Part shown: one piece after another, positions 33,172 to 43,347 of the stretch | How positions within the stretch are numbered: the stretch's first letter is position 1 | Layout: every line of letters starts with the position of its first letter | Source: Rhipicephalus microplus | Lineage: Eukaryota > Arthropoda > Arachnida > Ixodida > Ixodidae | DNA: 64,000 nucleotides | Assembly: GCF_043290135.1 (NCBI RefSeq) | Contig: NC_134700.1 | Span: forward strand, 155,264,053 to 155,328,052 | Direction of reading: 5' to 3' | Program-made: the position numbers and the translations under genes | Notes under the pieces: generated by a model | Seen by the model: only the letters and a program-made list of their open reading frames with translations | What the model was told of the DNA's origin: nothing | Database searches by the model: none

Positions 33172-35508
33172 TAGATAGATAGATAACTTTATTGTACACC
33201 GAGGGAGGAGAGTCGGGTTTTACCCCGACGCCCCTGCGGGCCGCTCCCACGTTGGAACAGGCAGGGAGTACCTGCCTGCGGCATCGTGGGCCCCTTGGAT
33301 TGCCCGAAGCTGACGGTGACGATCCGTACTTTTGATGGCGGAATAAAACCCTTGTCTTGGGATGATTTGCGCCTTGAGTTCCTTGGGTATGTGGGGGCAG
33401 TCCCACATCATGTGCTCAAATGTACACACACACCCACAGTCCGGGCAGTCAGGAGATATATCCATATAAATAGATACATTAGCTGGGCAGGGGTAAACCC
33501 CTGTCTGTAGTAGTCTGAGCGTGACTTCTTGTCCTCTGGTAAGATGCGAATGGGGTGGAGGAAAGACCCTACGACTCAAACGATAATGTGAAGTGACTTC
33601 GTTAAATGTCGCTAGAACGTCCCGCGACCCTCGATCAGCCGCACCCCCATCCAGAGGATCGGCCCCGGGCGGGGCGGAGCGGTCCAACGTGCCAGGGCCG
33701 TGAAGCCCCGCGCGGAAGGCAAGTCCTCGCGCCCGGGCGTGGGCCAATTCGTTGGAGTTGGTGATGCCGCTGATCGTGGAGCCCATATGGGCCGGGAACC
33801 AAATGATCTCGTGTGGAGTGATGGTCCTACCTCTGAGAATTCTAGCAACAGGTGGGGAGACCCTGCCAGAGGCAAAGGCTCTAACCGCCGAACGGGAATC
33901 AGAGTAGATCTGAACACGGGATGAATCCAAAAGCCCTAGTGCGATGGATACCTGTTCAGCTATTGCTGGGGAGGTTGCCTTGACAGAGCATGCCGACATT
34001 ACTGTACCTCGCTCAGAGACCGCAACGGCCACATAACGATTCCTATCCGCACGCGCAGCGTCCGTGAAGGTCGACGATCCCGACTTCGAGTGCACCTGCT
34101 CCAAAATTTTCTTGGCTCTAGCCCTTCTCCTTGCGACGTTAAATTGAGGGTGCATATTCCTAGGAATAGGATAAACTACGAGTGCCTGTCTAACGGCGGA
34201 GTCAAGAGAAGTCATCCGCTCTTCCTGGAGTATTGTAGAAATTCCGGCACGTGCCAAAATCTCCCGACCCGCCCGGGTGACCGAGAGGCGAGAGATCTGC
34301 GCCGTGCGTTGAGCCTCTATAATTTCATCCAACGTGTTGTGAATTCCTAATGCTAACAGCCCCTCCGTGCTAGTTCGGATTGGAAGGCCGAGTGCCCTTT
34401 TAACAGTTTTACGGATCAGTACATTGAGCTTCTCCCTTTCTGCAGCGAGCCAGTGATGCATAGACGCAACATAATGAACGTGACTCATGAGGAAGGCATG
34501 AAAGAGGCGAAGAAGATTGTCCTCCTTCATGCCTCCTTTCCTGTTAGAAACTCTAATAATGAGGCGAAGCGTAGCCGCAGTATGTTGCTCTAATCTACGT
34601 AAAGTTTCCGTGTTACGTCCATCCGCTGAAATGAGCATGCCTAATATCCTGATACAGCTAACCTTGGGAATTCTAGCCCCACTAGCAGTCAATAATGTCA
34701 CATCCACCTGCTCAGGGGGGACCCAGTCCTTAGGTCGCCGTCCTTGTCTGGTGGGCCTGTATATTAATAGCTCAGATTTACTACTTGAAAGCTTTAAAGA
34801 CATACGACTGATGTTTCTTTCAACCGTGTTGACCGCCTCCTGCAATCTGTCCTCAAGGCGCCCTATGGCACCGCCTCGGACCCACACCGTGATATCATCC
34901 GCGTAGAGCGCACTTTCCAACCCCTCGAGTTCGTCCAGTTCGCGAGCAAGGCGAGTCATGCCAATATTGAAAAGAAGCGGGGAGACGACTGCCCCCTGAG
35001 GGGTTCCACGTGAACCTAATTCGTACCGTTCTGACTTCAGCTCCCCCAACTTAAGAGTAGCCGTTCGGTCACTGAGAAAAGCAGCGGCAAAATTATAAAA
35101 TCGCGCACCCAGGTTCATGTCATTTATGGATTCCAATATGTGGGCATGAGATATGTGATCAAACGCCTTAGCCAGATCGAGACCAAGTATGGCCCTGGCA
35201 TCGCGAGTGCTGTCGTCAATGATGTGAGATTTAAGGAGAAGCATCACATCCTGCGTTGAGAGGTGTGGACGGAAACCCACCATATTCGGAGGGAGGAGAC
35301 CCTCATCCTCGATAAATGCACAGAACCTATTATTCAGAACATGCTCATAGACCTTTCCAACACAAGATGTAAGTGAGATGGGGCGGAGGCTGTCAAGGCT
35401 GGGCTTTTTGCCCGGCTTAGGGATGAGGATCACCTCCGCATGTCTCCATTCCTCGGGGAACGTGCCATCAGCCCAGTGTTTGTTAAAAAGGTCGGTGAGA
35501 AAGTCAAT
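33172..35508 (-). mobile_element. 5'-truncated I/R1-like LINE inserted in E3 gag
   Basis: It is bounded by a 12-bp duplication. The minus strand starts inside the RT domain, runs through an intact RT C-terminal part, an RNase H and a zinc-binding end, then a short 3' untranslated part with CAATAAAG and a (TCTA)n tail at 33172-33190. ORF1 and endonuclease are missing, as is usual for aborted reverse transcription. The coding part has no stop, so the insertion is recent. Confidence 0.93.
33220..35508 (-). CDS. LINE ORF2 C-terminal part: RT and RNase H, fused in frame to E3 gag
   Basis: About 760 codons. RT shows P-I-S-L-T-S-C, D-L-A-K-A-F-D-H, G-T-P-Q-G-A-V-V-S-P-L-L-F and Y-A-D-D. RNase H shows F-T-D-A, I-Y-S-D-S-R-S-A and I-I-W-F-P-A-H. 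The last part has C-P-D-C-G then H-M-M-W-D-C, the CCHC-type end of I-group LINEs. The first LINE codon is in phase with gag, so a continuous frame runs from gag at 35790 to the LINE stop at 33220. A truncated RT lacking its N-terminal part is unlikely to be active. Confidence 0.9.
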   Translation of the reverse strand: MDFLTDLFNKHWADGTFPEEWRHAEVILIPKPGKKPSLDSLRPISLTSCVGKVYEHVLNNRFCAFIEDEGLLPPNMVGFRPHLSTQDVMLLLKSHIIDDSTRDARAILGLDLAKAFDHISHAHILESINDMNLGARFYNFAAAFLSDRTATLKLGELKSERYELGSRGTPQGAVVSPLLFNIGMTRLARELDELEGLESALYADDITVWVRGGAIGRLEDRLQEAVNTVERNISRMSLKLSSSKSELLIYRPTRQGRRPKDWVPPEQVDVTLLTASGARIPKVSCIRILGMLISADGRNTETLRRLEQHTAATLRLIIRVSNRKGGMKEDNLLRLFHAFLMSHVHYVASMHHWLAAEREKLNVLIRKTVKRALGLPIRTSTEGLLALGIHNTLDEIIEAQRTAQISRLSVTRAGREILARAGISTILQEERMTSLDSAVRQALVVYPIPRNMHPQFNVARRRARAKKILEQVHSKSGSSTFTDAARADRNRYVAVAVSERGTVMSACSVKATSPAIAEQVSIALGLLDSSRVQIYSDSRSAVRAFASGRVSPPVARILRGRTITPHEIIWFPAHMGSTISGITNSNELAHARARGLAFRAGLHGPGTLDRSAPPGADPLDGGAADRGSRDVLATFNEVTSHYRLSRRVFPPPHSHLTRGQEVTLRLLQTGVYPCPANVSIYMDISPDCPDCGCVCTFEHMMWDCPHIPKELKAQIIPRQGFYSAIKSTDRHRQLRAIQGAHDAAGRYSLPVPTWERPAGASG

Positions 35509-35902
35509 TGGGTCTCCAAAGCATTTCTTAATTTCCTCCACAAACTGGTCCCAGGTTGTCAATGTGTCTTCATGGTTCTCAAACCATACCAGCGCCGTGA
35601 AATCGAGGAAGAGCCCCACGTGAGACAGCTTGCTAGCCGCATTCCAACCGTTCGAACGGCTCACCCGCTGATAGTGGCTTAGCCATTCGTCCACGTCATC
35701 GCCGGGTTTCCCTGTGAAGGTTCGCGGCTCCCTGTAGTGGTAGGGCGACGTCCTTGCGGCTGGTTGCTGGTTGTCTCCGTCCGAGCTCATTTCTTGAGGT
35801 AATGGTGCCAAGCCCGCTAGTCGACGGCTGCGGCGAAGCTCGTGTAGCGGTTCCGTCGTTAGGGGACGGTGCCTCTCCGGTATCACTTGGTAGTAGCTAG
35901 CT

Positions 35903-35921
35903 TACCCAGCACCTTCCACCA
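35903..35921 (-). promoter_or_regulatory. E3 primer-binding site
   Basis: TGGTGGAAGGTGCTGGGTA starts 4 bases after the LTR on the minus strand. It is the E1/E2 site with one extra A. Confidence 0.6.
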
Positions 35922-35925
35922 CAAT

Positions 35926-36055
35926 TGTGACGATGGAACGCGTTTATTTACAATATGGGTAATGCAGAGGTGTAGCTCAGCCAAGGATCCACAGCGTCGC
36001 TTGCGAGCCAGTCGAGTCTCTTCCTCCTCTTCGTCGAATCTTCGCTAGCGCGTTT

Positions 36056-36057
<2 letters not shown>
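35926..36057 (-). repeat. E3 5' LTR
   Basis: 132 bp. It differs from 28534-28665 only at one site (GTCGCTTGCG here, GTCGCTCGCG there). Confidence 0.95.

Positions 36058-36126
<69 letters not shown>
36058..36126. repeat. (AT)n microsatellite, flank of E3
   Basis: About 34 AT units directly after the E3 LTR. Confidence 0.98.
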
Positions 36127-36129
<3 letters not shown>

Positions 36130-36164
36130 CTTGAAGGGAAGGCACAACAGGTCCGGGTATTTTC

Positions 36165-36336
36165 TATATTGAAATAACTTGCAGATAGCACATAAGAAAA
36201 GGATAGTATTTACTAACGTTTCGGCCGTGGCACGGCCTTCGTCAGACGATCAATCAATCACTCTGACAAAGGCCGTGCCACGGCCGAAACGTTAGTAAAT
36301 ACTATCCTTTTCTTATGTGCTATCTGCAAGTTATTT

Positions 36337-36343
<7 letters not shown>
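36165..36343. repeat. Fold-back repeat with 82-bp arms
   Basis: The arms 36165-36246 and 36262-36343 are reverse complements with one mismatch that I found, around a 15-base loop rich in ATCA. The arms contain ATAACTTGCAGATAGCAC and a GC-rich core. AT arrays flank the structure closely on the right and with a 38-base gap on the left. Confidence 0.93.
36213..36245 (-). ncRNA. Hammerhead-ribozyme-like core
   Basis: On the minus strand CTGACGA (36245-36239) is followed by a 6-bp helix GGCCGT/ACGGCC with a GCC loop, then GAAAC and GTTAGTA. This resembles the hammerhead order CUGANGA, stem II, GAAA, short stem III, NUH cleavage site, as known in Penelope-like elements. One extra A lies between the core and stem II, and stem I is not evident here. 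The other arm (36263-36290, plus) has CTGACAA, which loses a core G. Activity is unproven. Confidence 0.4.

Positions 36344-36383
<40 letters not shown>
36338..36383. repeat. (AT)n microsatellite
   Basis: About 22 AT units to the right of the fold-back. Confidence 0.97.
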
Positions 36384-36386
<3 letters not shown>

Positions 36387-36510
36387 GAGAACGCCAAAAA
36401 CAACAAAAATTAGAAAAAGCACTTCGGCGTGCGGAATCGAACGTGGGAACTCTGCGTCCTGAAAGCGAGGCGTTAACCAGTGAGCCTCCTCGGAGCACAT
36501 CCTTCACATC
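36384..36510 (-). mobile_element. tRNA-like SINE head of another family
   Basis: On the minus strand there is an A-box-like TGGTTAACGCC and a B-box-like CGTTCGATTCC at about tRNA spacing, followed by a T-rich, A-rich body. It does not match Ruka or the second SINE. It could also be a tRNA pseudogene. Confidence 0.45.
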
Positions 36511-36926
36511 CTTCACCGCTCAAATGGCAAGCTACTTATATCTACCACTTACCGCTGCTCACGAGCATCTCGGGTGGAATTGTGTTTTCAGCATTACCAG
36601 CAAGATGGCGCAATAAACGCACGTCACCACATCACGCGGCCGCTCTAATCTCCTACGCGTACTTTGCCCAGCTTAGAGTAGGGGAGCGACGCTCCCTCGC
36701 GCACCCTTATCTTGCGGCGGCGAGGAGGGGAAGGTCGTACGCCTTGGCTGCCCACTGGATTTACCTGGAACGATTCTTCTGTAGTTACCGGGTTCACAAA
36801 GTCTGTCCATTCATCCGTCCGTCCGTCCGTCCGTCCATATAGCGAACACTACAACTACCGCCACCTCCCCTCTCGCATCCCCTATGGCACATACCTGCTC
36901 TAGAACGGGTATGTGCCACCGGTGGC
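36511..36926. other. Unrecognised, with a short (CCGT)n run
   Basis: No domain or known repeat seen. A (CCGT) run of about five units lies at 36816-36836. Confidence 0.4.
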
Positions 36927-37047
36927 TACATACATACATACATACATACATACATACATACATACATACATACATACATACATACATACATACATACATA
37001 CATACATACATACATACTTACATACATACATACATACATACATACAT
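36927..37047. repeat. (TACA)n microsatellite
   Basis: About 30 tetranucleotide units with one CTTA variant. Confidence 0.97.
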
Positions 37048-37049
37048 GC

Positions 37050-37290
37050 TCCGCCGCGGTGGTCTAGTGGCTAAGGTACTCGGCTGCTGACCCGTAGGTC
37101 GCGGGTTCGTATCCCGGCTGCGGCGGCTGCATTTCCGATGGAGGCCGAAATGTTGTAGGCCCGTGTGCTCAGATTTGGGTGCACGTTAAAGAACCCCAGC
37201 TGGTCGAAATTTCCGGAGCCCTCCACTACGGCGTCTCTCATAATCATATAGTGGTTTTGGGACGTTAAACCCCACATATCAATCAAATCA
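37050..37290 (+). mobile_element. Ruka SINE
   Basis: Near-consensus copy with TAGTGGCTAAGGTACTCGG (A box region), GGTTCGTATCCCGG (B box with one change), the full body and ATATCAATCAAATCA tail. It lies between two TACA arrays. Confidence 0.92.
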
Positions 37291-37305
37291 TCAATACATA
37301 CAAAC

Positions 37306-37322
37306 CATGTATACATACATAC

Positions 37323-37353
<31 letters not shown>

Positions 37354-37402
37354 CATACATACATACATACATACATACATACATACATACATACATACAT
37401 AC
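37306..37402. repeat. (TACA)n microsatellite
   Basis: About 22 units between two Ruka copies. Together with 36927-37047 it may be one array split by the SINE. Confidence 0.96.
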
Positions 37403-37612
37403 GGGCCCCGCCGCAGTGGTCTAGTGGCTAAGGTACCCGGCTGCTGACCCGCAGGTCGCGGGCTTGAATCCCGGCTGCGGCGGCTGCATTTTCGATGGAG
37501 GCGGAAATGTCGTAGGCCCATGTGCTCAGATTTGGGTGCACGTTAAAGAACCCCAGGTGGTTGAAATTTCCGGAGCCCTCCACTACGGCGTCTCTCATAC
37601 TCATATAGTGGT

Positions 37613-37837
<225 letters not shown>

Positions 37838-37852
<15 letters not shown>

Positions 37853-38056
37853 AATAGTTTGATGAAGGACAGCTGCAGGTAAAAGCTGCTCTCCAAAAGA
37901 GGCAGCTTGACAAAGGCCCACAGCTGCCTTTTAGCACGACAGCAGTGGCAAACAATCAGCAATGTGAAGTCAACAACAATAACAACAACACCAACTAGAT
38001 AAGAATAAAAATAAATAAAGATATAAAAATCAAGTCCAAATTCCAAAAATAAGAAC
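37838..38056 (-). mobile_element. Inserted segment in the Ruka tail, retroelement-like 3' end
   Basis: On the minus strand the segment ends in ATGAAAAATAAACG before the TTA array, which looks like a polyadenylation signal with a simple-repeat tail. The rest has no recognised coding. It may be a 3' fragment of a LINE whose tail expanded into the TAA array. Confidence 0.35.
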
Positions 38057-38072
38057 ACGTGAAACACCACAT

Positions 38073-38107
<35 letters not shown>

Positions 38108-38108
38108 C

Positions 38109-38990
38109 ATAAATACAGAGGAGCTGCGACACACCCACGCCCTAAGGAGCTTCGCCCCTATATATATTTACCCTTCACGTACATGGAAAGTGATCATAAG
38201 AGGTATTGGTTGCTCCAAGGAGTAGGCGCTGATTTGTTGGAATTTCATTCAATTTGTGCTCATATGTAACACGATACACTAAAAATGTTTGAGCTCGCAT
38301 CGTCGCTTTTGCAGCTTACTTATGCCTCACAATTTTAACCCGTTCTAGGACGACAGTCTTGCGAAAGCGACTGAACGCTTGCCAAAGTACCTCAGCAAGT
38401 AACCAATGGTAGCGATCCCGTGGTCGAATGTAACATGCATTGGCCCGAACTGCCTTTCCTAAATGTTTCATACGAAAAGTGCCACACACAAGTGTCTGTA
38501 ACATTTCTTAATTCAAAGGGGTGGATACCGGATTTTGCCGAAGAGGGATCAGCTTCTGTGAGAGCCTGATATGTGCTCTTCTTGGGTTATAATTAAAAAA
38601 ATAAGCAAGGGCTTAAGTGCCAATCTCTGTATTTAGTGGCACTGATAGCACATGGAGCACTTTAAAAATATGCCTATAGTAACACGCGCGAATATCCTCG
38701 GTCGAAAACAAACTACAAACACGCTCCAGCCAATGGCGTAGTCAGGGGTGGCTGACCGAACCCATTCTCTACCCTATCCCTCCCCCTCCTCATATATTTT
38801 TTTCATGAAATATACAGCGAGTTGAAGCTGGACCAAACTTACCTGCCCGGACTTCGCGTCACGGGCCGAATGTGCCCCCCCCCCCTTCTTTTCCAGAACA
38901 AATTTCGGCCTACGCTACTAGCTACAGCACAATCGGTCAGTTCGCTGAGAATTGATCACATGCACGAATAGCTGTCTACCATTAATTGTT
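38109..38990. other. No recognised feature
   Basis: No long frame and no known repeat. A C run of 10 or more lies at 38874-38884. Confidence 0.4.
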
Positions 38991-39550
38991 ATCGCATTGA
39001 AAAATACTGACAGATCCCACGTGAAGTGGGGATCGATGATATGCGAAGCAGGAATTGGAAAGGTTGATATGCCACTTTCAAATCAGCACAACGTTACGAG
39101 TCGGACGTAAATTAAGCCGCACATGACTTTCATGACATTATTATGTTGGGACATATCATTTACCTACGTCGTCTATTCACGTCATATACCCAATTCGGTA
39201 TATGCGGAGCTGGCGAAACGGCTGCGAGAACGCTATCAGCGTAGCGTGTATACATGCTTTACACGACACGCATGTGATAATTTTCATGTTTGAACGTGTC
39301 ATTTACTTTCGTCGACTATTCACGTCACGTGATATCGAATTTGGTATGTGTGGAGCCAGGGCCGGACAAGCGGAGCGGCAGACGTGCAAGAGAGTGCGCG
39401 CATTCCGCTCGTCTAACCCGGCCAAGGTGGAGATAGCGAAACGGCCGCGTCCACGCAATGAGCGTAGAACTCAGCATGTTTTAAATGACACCCATATCAA
39501 GATTATCTAGTTTGAATGTGTCATATACTTTCATTGTCTATGCACGTCAC

Positions 39551-41910
39551 GTGCATAGGCAATGAAACGAACTTCACTACGAACTTAACTACGAACTTCA
39601 CTACGAACGAATTCGCAACGAACTTAAGAAACCAGAATACAAAGTTGTTACTGATTTCTCGCGCGCGAACAATGAAGCGGTACTTTCCCTGCTAGCAGAT
39701 TCTTATGCAAATTTTCTCCTTTCCAGCAACAGTTGTGTTGTAAATGCGTTGGTGGAACACTTTGGCACGATTGTGTCCGACTGCATATCTAAATTCGTGC
39801 CAAACAAATGCGTGAAGCGCAATCCTAAACACCCATGGTATAACCGAGAAATAATAGTTTATTCGCCGCATAAAGTGACTACGTCGCCGATGCACTCCAA
39901 TCCAAACCACCAATTCACTTTGAGTACGTTAAAGGCAACACTCAAAAATGAAATGCACGAAGCTATAGATTTCTATTACAATAACACGCTGTTAACGTTG
40001 ATTAGGGAAAATCCGACCAAATTTCGGAAGACAAATCATCCACCCTCCAGGAGAATTTGCTCATTGATTATTGAAAATTAAATATGTTCAGATACTCAGA
40101 CGATCTCGGAGGCCATCATTAGTTATTTTAAGTCTGTTTTTACCGCTGATAACGGCAATGTTCCTTCTTTTGTCGCACCCTCTGTATTGGTAGCTATTTC
40201 GGATATTGAGTCAAGTTGCTCTGGAGTTCGTAATCTCTTACTCAACATAGATATTACTAAAAGTGCTGGCCCGGACGGTATCCCTAACGCTTTTCTGAAA
40301 AGGTATTCTGAATGGTGTGCACGGTGCCCCATAATTATATTCCAGAAATCAATTGACTCCGGACGGGTCCCGCGAATTTGGAAGATCGCTAATGTTGTTC
40401 GTATTTTAAAATCGGGTAAGAAGGAAATCATTTCTAACTACAGACCAATTTCATTATTATCCACGTGCTGCAAGCTACTCGAGCACATCATTCACAAGCA
40501 CATTTTCAATACCTAACTGACAACAATATCCTTTCAGAGCATCAGCATGGTTTCCGCAGTTGTTTTTCTACTGTCACACAATTGATCGAATTTACACATG
40601 ACATCGCCTCATCACTTAATAACCACGAACAAGTTGATGCCATTTTTATTGATTACTGCAAAGCTCTTGACAAGGTATGGCATAAAAACTTCTGCTCAAA
40701 CTTGCTAACCTTCTTACAGGCCCATATGCTGACAAATTACTTGATTGGATTATGGATTATTTGCACCTGAGGTGTCAGTTTGTTCGCTACAACCACGAAC
40801 AGTCGTCACAAGCTCATATTTCCTCAGGTGTTCCACAAGGCTCTGTCTTGGGACCCCTTTTATTCATAATATACATTAACGATGTCACTCAGGTTGTCAT
40901 TGACATTCCAGTTAAGCTTCGCCTAGACGCCGATGACTGTGTATTGTATTCCAATGTACGTAGCGTCACTTACCAGGTTTTGTTGAACGATGTGTTTTCT
41001 TCCTTTTGCGAATGGAGTAGAACTTGGCAAAAGGAGCTAATTTTTCAGAAAACCGTGACAATAACTTATAATTAAAAAGAAGCCATTGCATTATAGATAT
41101 GGTGACTCCAATCCCACACTGGAAAATGTTCAGGAATTTAAGTATCTTGGTGTTGTATTCTCTCCAAACTTGAAGTGGCACAAACACATCGACCTTATTT
41201 CTGCAAAATCGCTTAAGAAATTATGTTACTGAAGAAGAACGCTAAAGGGCGCCACAAAAGAATGCAAGCTTATAGCCTTCAAATTACTGGTCAGGCCTCT
41301 TCTTGAATATGCGTCTGTTGTGTGGTCACCACATCTTGCAATTGGCATAAATAAACTTGAGGCCATCCAGCGAAAAGCGATTAGATTCATTTTTAACCAT
41401 TATAACCGTGATTTCTCCCCTTCTGAGCACTACCATGCTTTATCGCAATACCGTTTAGAACACAGACGTATGTGTGATCGGTTTACCATGCTACATAACA
41501 TCGTGCACAGTTCCATCCGCATAGCCACACCCATTTCGTTCACCAATCATCCTACCCATGTGACTCGCCGATACAATCCGTTGAACATTGTGCCATTCAG
41601 ATGTTTTATCGATTGTTATAAATACTCCTTTTTTCCGTGCACAGTTGACACTTGGAATAATCTGGACACTACTTTGAAACGACTACCGCATGCGCTGTTT
41701 GTTGAACAAGTGTCCAATTATGTAATTTGATGGTCTTAATTTTGCTGTTGTTCCTTTTGTTTGATCATTTATTGTTTGTTGAACAGGTGTCTAATTACGT
41801 AAATTTATGTTTTTTTATTTCTGCTGTTTTGTTCGTTTATTGTAACCACTTCTGCAATGTCTCAAACATGAGACAGCAGTATCTGTAAAGAAAATAAAAT
41901 AAATAAATAC
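39551..41910 (+). mobile_element. CR1/L2-like LINE, 5'-truncated and decayed
   Basis: It splits one unit of composite repeat A. The 3' end has GAAAATAAAATAAATAAATA, a short (ATAA)n tail typical of CR1/L2 elements. The 5' part with endonuclease is missing. The left edge is approximate, and CGAACTT-type short repeats lie near 39567-39605. No clear target duplication was found. Confidence 0.7.
39630..41730 (+). pseudogene. LINE ORF2 remnant: RT and C-terminal region
   Basis: Fragments in shifting frames show S-A-G-P-D-G-I-P (about 40260), N-Y-R-P-I-S-L-L (about 40437), I-D-Y-C-K-A-L-D-K-V, G-V-P-Q-G-S-V-L-G-P-L-L-F (about 40828-40866), and then L-D-A-D-D where F-A-D-D is usual. After these come Y-L-G-V and a C-terminal part with L-L-E-Y-A-S-V-V-W-S-P and L-E-A-I-Q-R-K-A. 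RNase H is absent. The Jockey/CR1/L2 group fits best. At least five stops or shifts make it non-coding. Confidence 0.8.
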
Positions 41911-42700
41911 AATTTTGGTGTATGTAAATCTGGAGAAATGGCCGCGAGCGCATAATGAGCATGGTATGCTGTCATGCTTTTACATGAAATGCATGTCATA
42001 ATTATCACGTTTGCACCAGTCATATACTATCGTTATTCATTGACGTCACGTAACACCGAATTTTGTATATGTGAAAGTAGCGAAAAGACCGCGAGGGCAC
42101 TATAAGCGCAGCATATAATCATGTTTTACATGGTACGCACGTCATGGTAATAATGCTTGGACGTGTCATTTACCTAAGTCGTCTGTTCGTGTCACGTAAC
42201 ACCAAATTTTGTATCTGTGAAGCTGGCGAAACGGCCGCGAGCGCATCATGAGCGTGGCATATAGTCATGTTTTTTGCTTGACACGGATCTCATGATTATT
42301 ATGTTTGCACCAGTCATATAGCTTCGTCATCCATTCACGTCCCGTAATACAAAATTTGGTATTTGTGACGAAACGACCACGAGTGCACTATGAGCGTGGC
42401 GTGTAGTCATGACTTACATGACAAGCATGTCATGATTTCCACGTTAGGGTCTGTCACTTATGTTCACCATGCAGTCATGTCTTACCATACCAGTTTTGGA
42501 ATATGTAATGTGAACGAAACTACCTCTAGAGCAGCAAGCTATGGTACGTAAATCATGACATTCATGGCATACACGCCACAATTTTCATGTTATGACAATC
42601 CACTTATGCTAGTCATAAGTCACGGTATGCCTTACCAATTTTGGTATCGATACCATTATCGAAAAGGTCAGGAGAGCTATAAGTCGTAGGCGGCTAGATA

Positions 42701-43093
42701 GAGTGATAGCGCCAACGCCACGCACCAGCTTTATACGAAACGAAGCAGTGCATGCGCAGTTGACAGTGACGTCACTTCTGGCGTGACCACGCAGTTAGGC
42801 GCAGTGTCCAGGCAGCCACGTGTCGCCTCAATGTATGAGCTAGCCAAGCAGGCGCTTCACGACACGTTGCCGTAATGTAGGATAGCCAGCCGGTTTGAGA
42901 ACTGGCTAGCCAACCTGTCTTTCCTTTCCTCCTCTCCACTTCCTCCTAGAATGTGAGCAGCTGTGGAACAACTTGATAGGGAACGCACGGTTACATCATA
43001 TTTGCGCGGAGTTTGTTCGGGTTCGGCATGTTACGTTTGGCTTAAACCGACCTGCCATTAAAACATTACCGTTAAATTGCAGTAACACCTTTG
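42701..43093. other. No recognised feature
   Basis: Intergenic sequence between composite repeat A and a Ruka SINE. It contains GACAGTGACGTCAC and a GGATAGCCAGCCGG / CTGGCTAGCC imperfect palindrome at 42880-42915. No coding signal. Confidence 0.4.
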
Positions 43094-43329
43094 CCCCGCC
43101 GCAGTGGTCTAGTGGCTAAGGCACTCGGCTGCTGACCCGCAGGGCGCGGGTTCGAATCCCGGCTGTGGCGGCTGCATTTCCGATGGAGGCGGAAATGTTG
43201 TAGGCCCGTGTGCTCAGATTTGGGTGCACGTTAAAGAACCGCAGGTGGTCTAAATTTCCGGAGCCCTCCACTACGGCGTCTCTCATAATCATATAGTGGT
43301 TTTGGGACGTTAAACCCCACATAATAATC
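43094..43329 (+). mobile_element. Ruka SINE with an 18-bp target duplication
   Basis: Near-consensus copy with TAGTGGCTAAGGCACTCGG and GGTTCGAATCCCGG. ATTGCAGTAACACCTTTG flanks it at 43076-43093 and 43330-43347 without mismatch. The full-length duplication defines both SINE ends exactly. Confidence 0.96.
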
Positions 43330-43347
43330 ATTGCAGTAACACCTTTG

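Larger units (their letters stand above)
32212..35790 (-). pseudogene. gag: E3 gag, split by a LINE
   Basis: The ATG at 35788-35790 starts a frame with W-L-S-H-Y-Q-R-V and F-T-A-L-V-W-F-E-N, the same gag domain as E1 and E2. It reaches F-G-D-P at the LINE insertion. Beyond the LINE the same frame continues from the second copy of the target duplication through A-T-K-K-K-R to the knuckle C-Y-Q-C-G-V-R-G-H-I-A-R-F-C and a Ser/Pro/Arg tail, ending at TAG 32214-32212. Without the insert, gag would be about 409 codons with no other lesion. An upstream non-ATG extension is open but probably untranslated. Confidence 0.88.
38991..42700 (+). repeat. Composite repeat copy A with tandem units of about 140-150 bp
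   Basis: It starts with GACAGATCCCACGT and GATGATATGCGAAGCA, then repeats a unit with landmarks GCGAAACGGCCGCGAGCGC, ATGAGCGTGGC, CATGTCATGATTATCATGTT, CACGTCACGTAA and GAATTTGGTATATGTG. Units begin near 39210, 39430, 41937, 42085, 42228 and 42367. It ends with CCATTATCGAAAAGGTCAGG and GGCTAGATAGA. Copy B is at 47112-49720. It is interrupted by the LINE at 39551-41910. Confidence 0.8.

Noticed and set aside
36811..37521. TACA arrays as a CRISPR-like array
   Set aside because: They are uninterrupted tetranucleotides with no repeat-spacer pattern. The intervening units are SINE copies.
39200..42400. 140-150 bp spaced repeats as a CRISPR array
   Set aside because: The whole unit is conserved, the spacing is long and there are no cas genes. 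It is a eukaryotic tandem repeat.
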